64,000 bases of DNA from Actinoplanes sp. M2I2 (GCF_023544445.1 NZ_JALPVJ010000002.1:434001-498000), one strand, 5' to 3'. Shown: positions 34,780-44,010, counted from the first letter of the stretch. Made by a program: numbers and translations. The notes: generated from the letters alone by a model not told the origin.

Positions 34780-35636
34780 CAGGCCCGCCCCGATCCACCG
34801 AACAGCCGGATGTGCCGCCGGGCCATCTCGAGCACCGCGGTCCGTTGATGCCGGAACAGCGACGGCGGGTCCCACTTGTCCCGCTCGGTCGTCGCGCGCA
34901 GGAAGTCCAGTCCGGACTTCATGAACGTCTCCTTCAGCGCGGTCGAGATGTTGACCTTGGCGCAGCCCCGGGCGATCAGGTCGGTGAACTGTTCGTCGGA
35001 CAAGCCGGTGCCGCCGTGCAGGGCCATCGGGATGCCGGTGGCGGCGACCAGATCGCTGATCCGCCGGGCGTCCAGCACCGGCGCCTGCTTGTACCGGCCG
35101 TGCGCGTTGCCGATGGCCGGCGCGAAACAGTCGACGCCGGTCCGTTCGATGAAGTCGACAGCCACCTCCAGGCTGTGCACCCGGGGCGCCTCGTCGGAGC
35201 CGAGATCGTCCTCGACGCCCTGGATGCCCTCGATCTCACCCTCCACGTGGGCGCCGGTCCGGCGCGCCTCGGCCACCACGTCGGTGGTCTGCCTCAGGTT
35301 CTCGGCGAGGTCGAGCTCGTGCGCGTCGAACAGCACCGAGTTCCAGCCGCCGGCCAGGCAGTCGCTGATCACCGTACGGTCGGGGCAGTGGTCGAGATGC
35401 AGGGTGACCGGCACGTCGGCCTCGCGGACCAGCGCCTCGACGATGCCGTGCAGCCGGGCCCGGCCGTACTGCCGCACGGTCTTGACCGAGGTCTGCAGGA
35501 TCACCGGCGCCCGTTCCTCGGCGGCGGCCGCGACGACGGCCTCGATGGTGAGGTCGTTGATGATGTTGATGGCGGCGACCCCGTACCGGTCGGCCAGCGC
35601 GCGATCGAGGATGTCCTTCAGGGCGACGATGGGCAC
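34776..35636 (-). CDS. Class II (zinc) aldolase of the fructose/tagatose-bisphosphate family
   Basis: A 286-residue metal-dependent aldolase. Zn ligands and catalytic groups are in LHLDHCPD (Asp and His), GEIEGIQGVEDDL, GNAHGRYKQAPVLD and ALHGGTGLSDEQF. KVNISTALKETF is the phosphate-binding helix. The family splits a ketose bisphosphate or related ketose phosphate into DHAP and an aldehyde; the substrate cannot be read from the sequence, and these sugar-type paralogues differ from housekeeping FbaA. GTG start, 27 bp after the LuxR gene and the first enzyme of the operon. Confidence 0.85.
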   Translation of the reverse strand: MPIVALKDILDRALADRYGVAAINIINDLTIEAVVAAAAEERAPVILQTSVKTVRQYGRARLHGIVEALVREADVPVTLHLDHCPDRTVISDCLAGGWNSVLFDAHELDLAENLRQTTDVVAEARRTGAHVEGEIEGIQGVEDDLGSDEAPRVHSLEVAVDFIERTGVDCFAPAIGNAHGRYKQAPVLDARRISDLVAATGIPMALHGGTGLSDEQFTDLIARGCAKVNISTALKETFMKSGLDFLRATTERDKWDPPSLFRHQRTAVLEMARRHIRLFGGSGRAW

Positions 35637-35663
35637 GAAGCTCAGTCAAGCCGGTGGAGCCGA

Positions 35664-36416
35664 TCACCGATATGGGGGAATCCACCCGTTGTCCAGCGCC
35701 ACCACGACGGCCGCCGTCCGCCGCGTCGTGCCGGTCTTGCGCAGCACCGCGGCGACGTGCTTCTCGACCGTCTTGGGCGACACCACCAGGCGCGCGGCGA
35801 TCTCCCGGTCGGTGAGCCCCTCGCGCAGCAGCGCCAGCACCTCGGCCTCGCGCGGGGAGAAGGGCGGCCCGGGACGGAGGGCGCCTTCCTCCGGGGCCGG
35901 GACCCGCCGGGCGATCAACGCCCCGAGCGACGGGTCGCCCCGTCCGGACAGGACGATCGCGGCCGCCGCGGTCTGGGTCAGCGCCTCCAGGTCGTCCACC
36001 GCGCCCGGGGTGAGGTCGTCGGCGGTCGGGGCGAAGACGACGTTCACGGCGATCACCTCGCCGCGCCACCAGACCGGCACGGCGACGGCCGCGCCCCGGC
36101 TGGCCGGGTCGGTGCCGGCCAGGTGCCCGGCGCGCAGCCGCCCGTAGTCGGGGATGACCACCGGGCGGCGCCGGCCGAACGCCCGGCCGGTGGCGCCCTC
36201 GTCGAGCGGGAACCGCTGTCCCAGTCGGCAGCGCGCACCGACCTCGGCAGCTTTCACATAGTGCCCGTGGGCGGCGTCGACCAGGGAGATGCTGCCCGCG
36301 GCCGAGCCGGTGAGCCGTCCGCTGTGCCGCAGCAGCCGGCGCAGCACGGGCGCCAGCCGCAGATCGCCGTACACGTCGGCGATCGCCGCGTCGAGCCGGA
36401 AACCCTGCCCAGGCAT
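35664..36416 (-). CDS. GAF-LuxR transcriptional regulator of the aldolase-DhaLK operon
   Basis: A 250-residue protein. An N-terminal GAF domain (~10-155; LVDAAHGHYVKAAEVGARCR, AVAVPVWWRGEVIAVNVVFA) could sense a small molecule. The C-terminal LuxR-type helix-turn-helix is FSPREAEVLALLREGLTDRE and VSPKTVEKHVAAVLRKTG. It heads the operon, with the aldolase 27 bp downstream. ATG start six bases after TAGATT (leaderless). Alternatively, a general stress or nutrient sensor not confined to this operon. Confidence 0.82.
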   Translation of the reverse strand: MPGQGFRLDAAIADVYGDLRLAPVLRRLLRHSGRLTGSAAGSISLVDAAHGHYVKAAEVGARCRLGQRFPLDEGATGRAFGRRRPVVIPDYGRLRAGHLAGTDPASRGAAVAVPVWWRGEVIAVNVVFAPTADDLTPGAVDDLEALTQTAAAAIVLSGRGDPSLGALIARRVPAPEEGALRPGPPFSPREAEVLALLREGLTDREIAARLVVSPKTVEKHVAAVLRKTGTTRRTAAVVVALDNGWIPPYR

Positions 36417-36506
36417 ACCTGGAATCTAGGTTCGCGGCACGCCCGAATCAACCGGCCGATGCCGATAGCATCGACGCAAATCACTTGAGCGACCGCGGGG
36501 GACATC

Positions 36507-37310
36507 GTGATGGAGTCGACGTCGGAGTTGGACACGGGCACGCCGCACTCGGCGAGGCTGTGGAACTACTGGCTCGGCGGCACGGACAATTTCGCGGCGG
36601 ACCGGGAAGCCGGTGACGTGATCGCCGGGATCTTGCCGTCGATCGTCACGCTGGCCCGGGAGGACCGGAAGTTCCTGCGGCGTTCCGTCCGGCATCTGGT
36701 CGGCGACCTCGGCATCCGGCAGATCCTCGACATCGGCGCCGGCCTGCCCACCGCGGCCAACACCCACGAGGTGGCGCAGGCCGTCGCCCCGGAGAGCAAG
36801 GTCGTCTACGTCGACAACGACCCGCTCGTGCTCGTGCACGCCCGCGCGCTGCTGGACGGGGCTCCCGAGGGCCGGACCGAGTATGTCCAGGCCGACCTCG
36901 CGGACCCCGGCTCCATCCTGCGCGCGGCCGCCGGCATTCTCGACTTCACCCGGCCGGTCGCGGTCACATTGCTCGGCATCCTGCACTTCCTGCGGGACGA
37001 CGAGGCGGCGCTGAACGCCGTCCGCACGCTCGTCGACGCGGTGCCGGCCGGGAGCTGTCTGGTGATCGCGCACGGCTGCGACGACATCAACACCGCCGAG
37101 GCCGGCCGGATCGTCGACTTCTGGAACGAACGCGGCACCCCGAAGATCAAGTATCGCAGCGCCGAGCAGATCGGCCGGTTCTTCACCGGATTGCGCCTGC
37201 TGGAGCCCGGCGTCGTGCCCTGCAACCGCTGGCGTCCGGACGGCGAGACCGGAGACGTCGACGTCAACCAGTTCTGCGGCGTCGCGATCAAGGAGACCGC
37301 CGCCGGCTGA
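36507..37310 (+). CDS. S-adenosylmethionine-dependent methyltransferase (Methyltransf_19 / DUF574)
   Basis: A 267-residue protein. The start HSARLWNYWLGGTDNFAADRE is a hallmark of this actinobacterial family. The SAM-binding motif is ILDIGAGLPTAANTHEVAQ, followed by VVYVDNDPLVLVHARALL. The substrate is unknown; many copies are found per genome in Streptomyces and relatives. A GTG at 36507 or ATG at 36510 with GGGGG nearby is used. It is convergent with the LysR gene, seven bases away. Confidence 0.9.
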   Translation: MMESTSELDTGTPHSARLWNYWLGGTDNFAADREAGDVIAGILPSIVTLAREDRKFLRRSVRHLVGDLGIRQILDIGAGLPTAANTHEVAQAVAPESKVVYVDNDPLVLVHARALLDGAPEGRTEYVQADLADPGSILRAAAGILDFTRPVAVTLLGILHFLRDDEAALNAVRTLVDAVPAGSCLVIAHGCDDINTAEAGRIVDFWNERGTPKIKYRSAEQIGRFFTGLRLLEPGVVPCNRWRPDGETGDVDVNQFCGVAIKETAAG

Positions 37311-37316
37311 GCCGGG

Positions 37317-38219
37317 TCAACCGAGCCGCCGGGCCTCGCTCAGCAAGGCCGCGCGTACGACCCGGGCCGGCCCGGTGAGAACGCCAACCCGCGCCAGCAG
37401 CAGCCGGCGTCCGGTCCACTCCGGATCGTCCACCTCGACACATACGACCCCGTCGGGCAGCGCGCCCAGGGCCAGGCTGGGGATGGTCGTGACCCCGAGC
37501 CCGGCGGCGACGAAGCCGAGCCGGGTCGACCAGTCGGCGAGCTCGGCCGTCACCCGCGGGTGCGGCAGGGTCGGCCAGGCGCCGAACTGCGGCTCGCCCC
37601 GCGCGCCGCGGCCGGCTATCCAGTCCTCGTCGGCCAGGTCGGCGACGTCGACCCGCTCGGCGCCGGCCAGCCGATGCTGCCGGCCGACCGCGAGCAGAAG
37701 TGAACCGGACGGCACCGGCTCGACCTCGATGCCGGTCAGCTCCCAGCCGGGCAGGCCGGCCCCGGACGACAACAGCGCGAGGTCGAGGCGCCCGGCCCGC
37801 AGCCGCCGGATCTGCACGGGCGTCGAGGACTCGAGGAAGTCGACGGCGACGGACGGATGCTCGGCCCGGACGCGGGCGATCGTGCGGGGCACGAGTCGCA
37901 TGGCCGTGGTCGGGAAGCCGCCGAGCGCGACCCGGCCGTCGAGCGGTGCCGCCTCCTCGGCGAGCTCGCGCTGCGCGGCTTCGAGCTGGTCGAGGACGGC
38001 CGCCGCCCGTACGGCCAGGCGGTTGCCGGCCTCGGTGGGCTCGACCCCGCGGGGACCGCGGCGCACCAGCTGCCGGCCGGCCGCCGCCTCCAGCGAGGCG
38101 ATCTGCTTGGACAGCGCCGACTGGGTGAAGCCGAGGCGTTCGGACGCCGCGGTGAGCGAACCGGTCTCGATGACCGTCCGCAGCGCCCGCAGCAGGTGCG
38201 GCGAGACGTCCAGGCTCAT
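37317..38219 (-). CDS. LysR-family regulator divergent from SDR
   Basis: A 300-residue LysR regulator. The winged helix is at ~5-65 (HLLRALRTVIETGSLTAASE, GFTQSALSKQIASLEAAAG). The effector domain carries GRVALGGFPTTAMRLVPRT and LDLALLSSG. It stands divergently from the SDR gene at 38301 across an 81-bp gap with a T-N11-A box, so it probably activates that gene with a small ligand. A CATACT box lies six bases before ATG 38219, suggesting a leaderless message. Confidence 0.9.
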   Translation of the reverse strand: MSLDVSPHLLRALRTVIETGSLTAASERLGFTQSALSKQIASLEAAAGRQLVRRGPRGVEPTEAGNRLAVRAAAVLDQLEAAQRELAEEAAPLDGRVALGGFPTTAMRLVPRTIARVRAEHPSVAVDFLESSTPVQIRRLRAGRLDLALLSSGAGLPGWELTGIEVEPVPSGSLLLAVGRQHRLAGAERVDVADLADEDWIAGRGARGEPQFGAWPTLPHPRVTAELADWSTRLGFVAAGLGVTTIPSLALGALPDGVVCVEVDDPEWTGRRLLLARVGVLTGPARVVRAALLSEARRLG

Positions 38220-38227
38220 GGCGCCAG

Positions 38228-38244
38228 TATGCCAGGGTGGAATA
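38228..38244. promoter_or_regulatory. T-N11-A LysR box
   Basis: TAT-N11-ATA (TAT 38228-38230, ATA 38242-38244) is the standard LysR recognition pattern, nine bases from the lysR start codon, in the divergent gap with the SDR gene. Confidence 0.6.
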
Positions 38245-38300
38245 CCGGATCTGACGATCATTCGCTGGTGGCATGCCTCGGGCCGGCGCAGACTCGACGC

Positions 38301-39116
38301 ATGAGCAAAATCTGGTTCATCACCGGTACGTCGAGCGGCTTCGGCCGGCTCTGGGCCGAGGCCGCGCTGGAGCGCGGCGACCGGGTCGTCGCCACCGCGC
38401 GCTCGACCAAGACGCTGGACGACCTGGTCGAGCGCTTCCCGCAGACTGTCCTGCCGCTGGAGCTGGACGTCACCGACCGGGAGGGCGTCTTCGCGGCCGT
38501 CGACCGGGCGGTGCAGCGCTTCGGGCGCATCGACATCGTCGTGAACAACGCCGGCTACGGCCACGCCGGCATGGTCGAGGAGCTGACCGAGCGCGAGCTC
38601 CGGGAGCAGATGGAGACGAATTTCTTCGGTGCGGTCTGGGTGACCCAGGCCGTCCTGCCGGTCCTGCGCCGTCAGGGCGCCGGGCACGTACTCCAGGTGA
38701 CCAGCGAGGGCGGCGTCCGCGGCTATCCGGCCTTCGGCGCCTACCACGCCTCGAAGTGGGCGGTCGAGGGCCTCACCGAGGCTCTCGCGCAGGAGGTCGA
38801 GGGCTTCGGCGTCCATCTCACGGCGGTCGAGCCCGGACCGTACGCGACCGACTTCGTCTCGCGCGGTCTGCGGACCAGCGCCGTGCTGCCCGACTACGAG
38901 TCGGCCCACGAGACCACGGCGCCCGCCTTCCGGATCGGCGATCCGGCCGCGACGGTGCCGGCGATCCTCGCGCTGGTCGACGCGGTCGAACCGCCGCGCC
39001 GGCTCATCCTGGGCGACGTGTTCGCCGAGATCGAGGCCATCTACGAGGAGCGGCTGCGGACGTGGCGCGAGTGGCAGCCGGTGGCGCTGGCCGCCTTCGG
39101 CACGCGCGTCGGCTGA
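38301..39116 (+). CDS. Short-chain dehydrogenase/reductase, probable LysR target
   Basis: A 271-residue SDR. The cofactor-binding motif TGTSSGFG is at residues 8-15 and is followed by VVATARSTKTLDDL, NNAGYGHAG, VTSEGGVRGYPAFGAYHASK (Ser...Tyr-x-x-x-Lys active site) and EPGPYATDF. Glu-Leu-Asp in LELDVTDREGV is the usual adenine-binding Asp. This subgroup (oxidoreductase with the C-terminal EERLRTWREWQPVALA) is often annotated as retinol-type or unknown. No ribosome binding site was seen, but a CAGACT box lies six bases before the ATG. Confidence 0.9.
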   Translation: MSKIWFITGTSSGFGRLWAEAALERGDRVVATARSTKTLDDLVERFPQTVLPLELDVTDREGVFAAVDRAVQRFGRIDIVVNNAGYGHAGMVEELTERELREQMETNFFGAVWVTQAVLPVLRRQGAGHVLQVTSEGGVRGYPAFGAYHASKWAVEGLTEALAQEVEGFGVHLTAVEPGPYATDFVSRGLRTSAVLPDYESAHETTAPAFRIGDPAATVPAILALVDAVEPPRRLILGDVFAEIEAIYEERLRTWREWQPVALAAFGTRVG

Positions 39117-39160
39117 GGCCGGGCGAGACCGCCCGACACGAGCCTCGTATCCTCATGGCC

Positions 39161-40822
39161 ATGGACGAAGACCTGGTCGAGTCCGAGGCAGGCTTCGCGG
39201 GACTGGGGCTTCGACCTGAGCTGCTGCACGCGCTGGTCAGCCTCGGCTATGAAGAGCCCACCCCCATCCAACGCGAGTCGATCCCGCCGCTGCTGGCCGG
39301 CCATGACCTGGTCGGCCAGGCGGCGACCGGCACGGGCAAGACGGCGGCCTTCGCGCTGCCCATCCTGCAGTCGCTGACCAGCGACCGGGACGGCGGGCCG
39401 CAGGCGCTGGCCCTCGTGCCGACCCGCGAGCTGGCCGAGCAGGTGTCCCAGGCGGTTCACCGCTACGGGCGCGATCTGGGCGTGCGGGTGCTCCCGGTCT
39501 ACGGCGGACAGCCGATCGGGCGCCAGTTGCAGGCGTTGCAACGGGGCGTGCAGGTCGTGGTCGGCACCCCCGGGCGCGTCCTCGACCACATCAGCCGGGG
39601 CACCCTGCACCTGGGCGAGGTGCGGACGGTGGTGCTCGACGAGGCCGACGAGATGCTCGACATGGGCTTCGCCGACGACATCGAGGCGATCCTGGCCGAG
39701 ACCCCGGCCGAGCGGCAGACCGTGCTGTTCTCCGCGACGATGCCGCCCCGGATCGACGCCATCGCCCGCCGCCACCTGCGCGAGCCCGTGCGCATCCAGA
39801 TGGGCCGCGAGGTCGCCTCTCCGGGCGAGATGCCGCTGGTCCGCCAGAGCGCGTACGTCGTGGCCCGCGCGCACAAGGCGGCCGCGCTAGGCCGGATCCT
39901 GGACGTCGAGGCGCCCACCGCGGCGATCGTGTTCTGCCGCACCCGCGAAGAGGTCGACCAGGTCACCGAGGCTTTGAACGGGCGCGGCTACCGGGCCGAG
40001 GCGCTGCATGGCGGGATGAGCCAGGACCAGCGCGACCGGGTCATGGGCCGGCTCCGCGGCGGCAGCACCGAGCTGCTCGTGGCCACCGACGTCGCCGCCC
40101 GCGGGCTCGACGTCGAGCAGCTCACCCACGTGATCAACTTCAACGTGCCGGCCGCGCCGGAGGCGTACGTGCACCGGATCGGCCGGGTCGGCCGGGCCGG
40201 GCGCGAGGGGGTGGCGATCACCCTGGTCGAGCCGCGTGAGCAGCGCATGCTCAAGGCGATCGAGCGGCTGACCGGCCGGCGCATCCCGCTCGAGCGGCTG
40301 CCCACGGTGACCGACCTGCGGGCCCGGCGGCTCGAGCTGACCCGGGCCTCGCTGCAGGCGGCCCTCGGCGACGACGACCTGCAACGCTTCCGGGTGGTGA
40401 TCGACTCGCTGACCGACGAGGTCGACCTGGAGAACATCGCCCTGGCCGCGGTCAAGTTGCTGCACGAGGCGGCCGGCGGCGACGTGGACGAGCAGGAGAT
40501 CCCGTCCCCGGCGCCGGCGCGCGCCGAACGGGAGCCGCGCGAGCCGCGGGGTGACCGGCGCCCGCGCTCGTCCGACGCCGGGGTGGCCCGGTTGTTCGTC
40601 GGCATCGGGCGGCGGGCCGGCCTGCGCCCGCAGGATCTCGTCGGCGCCATCGTGGGGGAGTCCGGGCTGCCCGCCAAGGAGATCGGCGCCATCCAGATCA
40701 CCGACCGTTTCTCGCTGGTCGAGGTGCCCGACCCGGCCGCCGAGCGGGTCATCCAGGCGCTGTCGCGCAGCACCATCCGCGGCCGCCGGCCCACCGTCCG
40801 CCGGGAGCGTTTCCAGCGCTGA
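39161..40822 (+). CDS. DEAD-box ATP-dependent RNA helicase
   Basis: A 553-residue helicase. Motifs: Q (PTPIQRESIP), I (ATGTGKTAAF), Ia (PTRELAEQ), II (VLDEADEM), III (SATMPP), V (ATDVAARGLD) and VI (HRIGRVGRAGR). A DbpA-type RNA-binding fold is at the C-terminus (ARLFVGIGRRAGLRPQDLVG, ITDRFSLVEVP). The linker is charged (ARAEREPREPRGDRRPR). It probably unwinds structured RNA in ribosome assembly or cold adaptation, like CsdA/DeaD. ATG at 39161 is seven bases after TATCCT (39148-39153); an ATG at 39155 is in frame. Confidence 0.93.
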   Translation: MDEDLVESEAGFAGLGLRPELLHALVSLGYEEPTPIQRESIPPLLAGHDLVGQAATGTGKTAAFALPILQSLTSDRDGGPQALALVPTRELAEQVSQAVHRYGRDLGVRVLPVYGGQPIGRQLQALQRGVQVVVGTPGRVLDHISRGTLHLGEVRTVVLDEADEMLDMGFADDIEAILAETPAERQTVLFSATMPPRIDAIARRHLREPVRIQMGREVASPGEMPLVRQSAYVVARAHKAAALGRILDVEAPTAAIVFCRTREEVDQVTEALNGRGYRAEALHGGMSQDQRDRVMGRLRGGSTELLVATDVAARGLDVEQLTHVINFNVPAAPEAYVHRIGRVGRAGREGVAITLVEPREQRMLKAIERLTGRRIPLERLPTVTDLRARRLELTRASLQAALGDDDLQRFRVVIDSLTDEVDLENIALAAVKLLHEAAGGDVDEQEIPSPAPARAEREPREPRGDRRPRSSDAGVARLFVGIGRRAGLRPQDLVGAIVGESGLPAKEIGAIQITDRFSLVEVPDPAAERVIQALSRSTIRGRRPTVRRERFQR

Positions 40823-40882
40823 CCCCGCAGATCCACGCCGGTTCCGGACACGCGGCGGGTTCGATCGTGTAACCGTAGAAGT

Positions 40883-43237
40883 GTGGGGCACGAGTTGGCG
40901 CGGCCATCCGCCAACCGGGCGGCGGTCTTCCTGTGGGTGGTGGTGGCCGCCGCCGCCCTCCTGGTGCCGTTCGCCTTCGCGGTGTCCACGCTCGGCGGGC
41001 TGGCCACGCTCATGCTGGGCAGCGCGGCCCTCGTCCTGGCCGCGATCACGGCCGGGGTGCGGCTGCACCGGCCACCGTTCCCGCGGGCCTGGTGGCTGAT
41101 CTTCATCGCGGTCGGGCTGGCCCTGGCCGGCAATGTCATCGTCACGGTGGCCCTGCCGACCTCGATGTCCGGCAGCCCGGTCGCCATCAACATCGTCTAC
41201 GGGATCACGTACCCGATCCTCTGCGCCGGTGTCGCCCTGCTGCCCAACCATCGGCGGCCCGGCGCGGCGACGCTGGGCCTGACCGAGAGCGCCATCATCG
41301 CGTGCGGCGCGGCCGTGATCTGGTGGATGGTCTTCGTCGATCCGGCCCTGATCGACACCGGGGGCATCCACACCCAGGCCTACCTGCTGGTGGAACCGTT
41401 CCTCGACCTGGTCCTGTTCGGCTTCGGCGTACGCCTGCTGCTGCTCAGCGACTCCCGGTCGGTGTCCTACTGGCTGGTCGCCGCGTCCTGCGTGGCCCGC
41501 CTGGTGGCCGACACCGCCTATCTGACCGTCGGCAGCAGCGCCGGCTTCCCGACCCGGGTGAGCACCGTCGGCTGGGTGGTCTGCAACGGACTGCTCGCGG
41601 TGGCCGCCCTGCACCCGTCGATGAAGCGCACCGTCGACCTGCCGGTCAACCAGGCGGCTCTGAGTGGACACGGCGCGACCCGGCTCTACGTCGGCACCGT
41701 GGTGGCCACACCGGTGCTCACCGGCGTCTTCCTGCTCCACGAGGGCCTCACCGGCACCCTGGGCAGCCTCGACGTCGTCGTGCCGATGATCGCCGTCGCC
41801 ATCACGTCGGCCCTGGTCGTCCAGCGCATGCGCCAGCTCAACCGGATCGCCGCCCAGCGCGCCGCCGACCTCGAGAAGGCCCTCGAGAGCGAGGCCGAGC
41901 TGCAGCGCGAGCTGGTCTTCCGCTCCCAGCACGACGGCCTGACCGGCCTGCCCCGGCGGTCCGTGCTGCACGACCGGCTCGCCGTGGCCCTGGGGTCGGG
42001 TCACCCGGGCGCCCTGCTGCTGCTCGACCTCGACGAGTTCAAGGACGTCAACGACCGGTTCGGGCACACCGTCGGCGACGACCTGCTCAGGGAGGTCTCC
42101 GCGCGGCTGGGGACCCTGCTCGGTCGCAGCCTGGTGGCCCGGATGCACAGTGACGAGTTCGCCGTGCTGCTCGAGGGGGCCACGCTCACCGACGCCTGGT
42201 CCACCACCGAGCGGGTGCTCACGGCGATGCGGCGCCCGTTGGCCGTGCACGACCACGAGCTGTTCGCGACGGTCAGCATCGGCCTGCGCGAGCTCGACGA
42301 GGCCCTGCCGGCGGCCGACGTGGTGCGGGACGCCTACGTCGCGCTGCACGCGGCCAAGGAGGCCGGGCGCAACCAGTTCGTGCTCTTCGACGAGCAGCTG
42401 CGCGAGAAGCGGCTGGCGGCGTCACGGACGGTCGAGCGGCTGCGGGCGGCGCTCACCCGCGACGAGTTCCTGGTTCACTTCCAGCCTCTGGTCCGGATCG
42501 CCGACGAGCGCGTCACCGGGGTGGAGGCGCTGATCCGATGGCAGCCGGCGGGGGAGCGGATGGTGCCGCCGGACCGCTTCATCGGCGTGGCCGAGGACAG
42601 CGGGCTGATCGTGCCGATCGGGGCCTGGGTGCTGCGCGAGTCCTGCCGGGTGGTGGCCGGCTGGCATCGCCGGTACGGGACGGTGGTCTCGGTCAACGTG
42701 TCCCCCCGGCAGTTGCGCGAACCGGATTTCGGCATGATGGTGCTGGACGCGTTGCGCACGTCGACCCTGCCCCCGGAGGCCCTGATCCTCGAGATCACCG
42801 AGGGCGTGCTGGTCGACTCCGGGACGGTCACCGAGCAGGCGATCAGCCACCTCAGCATGTTGCGCTCGCACGGCGTCCGGGTGGCGGTGGACGACTTCGG
42901 CACCGGCTACTCGTCGCTGGCCTACCTGCGCGACCTCCCGATCGACAACATCAAGATCGACCGTTCCTTCATGCCCGCGCCCGGCCCGGTCGACCCGGCC
43001 GTGCGCACCGTGGTCAAGGCGATCATCGACCTGGCCGCCGGGCTGCACCTGAGCACCATCGCCGAGGGCGTCGAGACGGCCGACCAGCTGGCGTTGCTGC
43101 GCGAGCTGGGCTGCGAGCGGGCCCAGGGCTACTTCTTCTCCCGCCCGGTCCCCGAACCCGACGCGGTCCGCCTGCTCCAGGAGTCCGCAGCCGCCGCCGG
43201 GCTTCCGGCCCACTACGGCGACGGCGGCCACCTCTGA
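40883..43237 (+). CDS. Membrane GGDEF-EAL protein with degenerate GGDEF motif
   Basis: A 784-residue protein. About nine N-terminal TMs (residues ~12-305; no known sensor family) precede a coiled coil (AAQRAADLEKALESEAELQR). The GGDEF domain (~345-510) has HSDEF in place of GGDEF and a weak upstream motif, so cyclase activity is unlikely. The EAL domain (~520-770) is intact: GVEALIRWQPA, VNVSPRQLREP, ITEGVLVDSG, DDFGTGYSSLAYLRDLPID and IDRSF. It is therefore probably a cyclic-di-GMP phosphodiesterase modulated by the membrane part. Confidence 0.88.
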   Translation: MGHELARPSANRAAVFLWVVVAAAALLVPFAFAVSTLGGLATLMLGSAALVLAAITAGVRLHRPPFPRAWWLIFIAVGLALAGNVIVTVALPTSMSGSPVAINIVYGITYPILCAGVALLPNHRRPGAATLGLTESAIIACGAAVIWWMVFVDPALIDTGGIHTQAYLLVEPFLDLVLFGFGVRLLLLSDSRSVSYWLVAASCVARLVADTAYLTVGSSAGFPTRVSTVGWVVCNGLLAVAALHPSMKRTVDLPVNQAALSGHGATRLYVGTVVATPVLTGVFLLHEGLTGTLGSLDVVVPMIAVAITSALVVQRMRQLNRIAAQRAADLEKALESEAELQRELVFRSQHDGLTGLPRRSVLHDRLAVALGSGHPGALLLLDLDEFKDVNDRFGHTVGDDLLREVSARLGTLLGRSLVARMHSDEFAVLLEGATLTDAWSTTERVLTAMRRPLAVHDHELFATVSIGLRELDEALPAADVVRDAYVALHAAKEAGRNQFVLFDEQLREKRLAASRTVERLRAALTRDEFLVHFQPLVRIADERVTGVEALIRWQPAGERMVPPDRFIGVAEDSGLIVPIGAWVLRESCRVVAGWHRRYGTVVSVNVSPRQLREPDFGMMVLDALRTSTLPPEALILEITEGVLVDSGTVTEQAISHLSMLRSHGVRVAVDDFGTGYSSLAYLRDLPIDNIKIDRSFMPAPGPVDPAVRTVVKAIIDLAAGLHLSTIAEGVETADQLALLRELGCERAQGYFFSRPVPEPDAVRLLQESAAAAGLPAHYGDGGHL

Positions 43238-43463
43238 GCCGGTACCGGGCGGGAACCGCCGAGCTTCGCGGAACGAAGCGATCGAATGACGATCAACCAC
43301 GCGGCCGCTGTGGCCGCCCGGCTGTCGCATTCCGACGGTAGGAGCAAGTCGCCCGCGTATCGCCCGCAGGTCGGCGGCGAGGCCCGGAAGAACCACGGGA
43401 CCTTGCACCTTCGGACAGAGGACGCTGTTCCCCCGCGGTCGGCGGGCCGTCCTGCCCTACTTT
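43238..43463. other. Non-coding gap downstream of the GGDEF-EAL gene
   Basis: 226 bp between the GGDEF-EAL gene and a repeat array ahead of the MarR gene. Frames on the + strand have poor codon use and none is convincing. No strong hairpin or operator stands out. Confidence 0.4.
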
Positions 43464-43526
43464 CCTGTTATGGCAGCCGACTCAACTCTTGTGGCAGCCG
43501 ACTCAACTCTTGTGGCAGCCGACTCA
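43464..43526. repeat. 21-bp tandem repeat starting at the MarR stop codon
   Basis: On the minus strand three copies begin with TGAGTCGGCTGCCA. The first starts at the MarR stop (43526-43524), the next at 43505 and the last (diverged in its second half) at 43484. The unit of 21 bp keeps a TGA in register in every copy. Confidence 0.85.
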
Positions 43527-43988
43527 GCCCGGGAGGTCGTGCTCGGCGGCGTAGTCGCGCATCGCCGCCGCGACCTCCCGCAGGAACGTGACGGTGGCGG
43601 TTGCCTGCTCGGGGGTGAGCCGGCCGGCCGCCTCCTCGATCCGGTCCAACAGCGGCGTCAGGGCGCCGAGCACCTCCTCGTACGCCTGCTCGGTCGCGAC
43701 CACGGTCTGCCGGCGCCGATCCGAGGGGTGCGGCACCCGCCGGGCGTGGCCGGCGGCGTGCAGCCGGTCGACCAGCGCGGTCGCCGAGGCGGACCGGATG
43801 CCGAGGCGGTGCCCCAGCTCGGTCGGTCCGAGCCCGGTCGAGCTGGTCATCAGATGGTCCAGGGCCAGGGCGTCCGTGATGCCGACGCCGAGCCGGTCGG
43901 CGAGGCTGTGCGTCGCCTCGCCGTTGGCCTGCAGCATCTCCCGGATCGCCAGAGCCACCTCACTGCGTCCCTGCTGCTGCCTGCTCAC
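43524..43988 (-). CDS. MarR-family regulator
   Basis: A 154-residue winged-helix protein: LGVGITDALALDHLMTSSTG, LGIRSASATALVDRLHAAGH (recognition helix) and HPSDRRRQTVVATEQAYEEV (wing). GTG at 43988 lies six bases after TATGAT, so it is probably leaderless. It faces the polyprenyl synthetase gene across a 99-bp AT-rich gap with CAAG/CTTG repeats. It probably represses itself and that gene. The stop codon is the first unit of a 21-bp repeat. Confidence 0.88.
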   Translation of the reverse strand: MSRQQQGRSEVALAIREMLQANGEATHSLADRLGVGITDALALDHLMTSSTGLGPTELGHRLGIRSASATALVDRLHAAGHARRVPHPSDRRRQTVVATEQAYEEVLGALTPLLDRIEEAAGRLTPEQATATVTFLREVAAAMRDYAAEHDLPG

Positions 43989-44010
43989 GGGGAAATCATA
44001 CGGCTTTCGG

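Noticed and set aside
39887..42349. Large minus-strand frame of 820 residues
   Set aside because: Shadow of the DEAD-box helicase and GGDEF-EAL genes; Gly/Arg/Asp-heavy with no domain.
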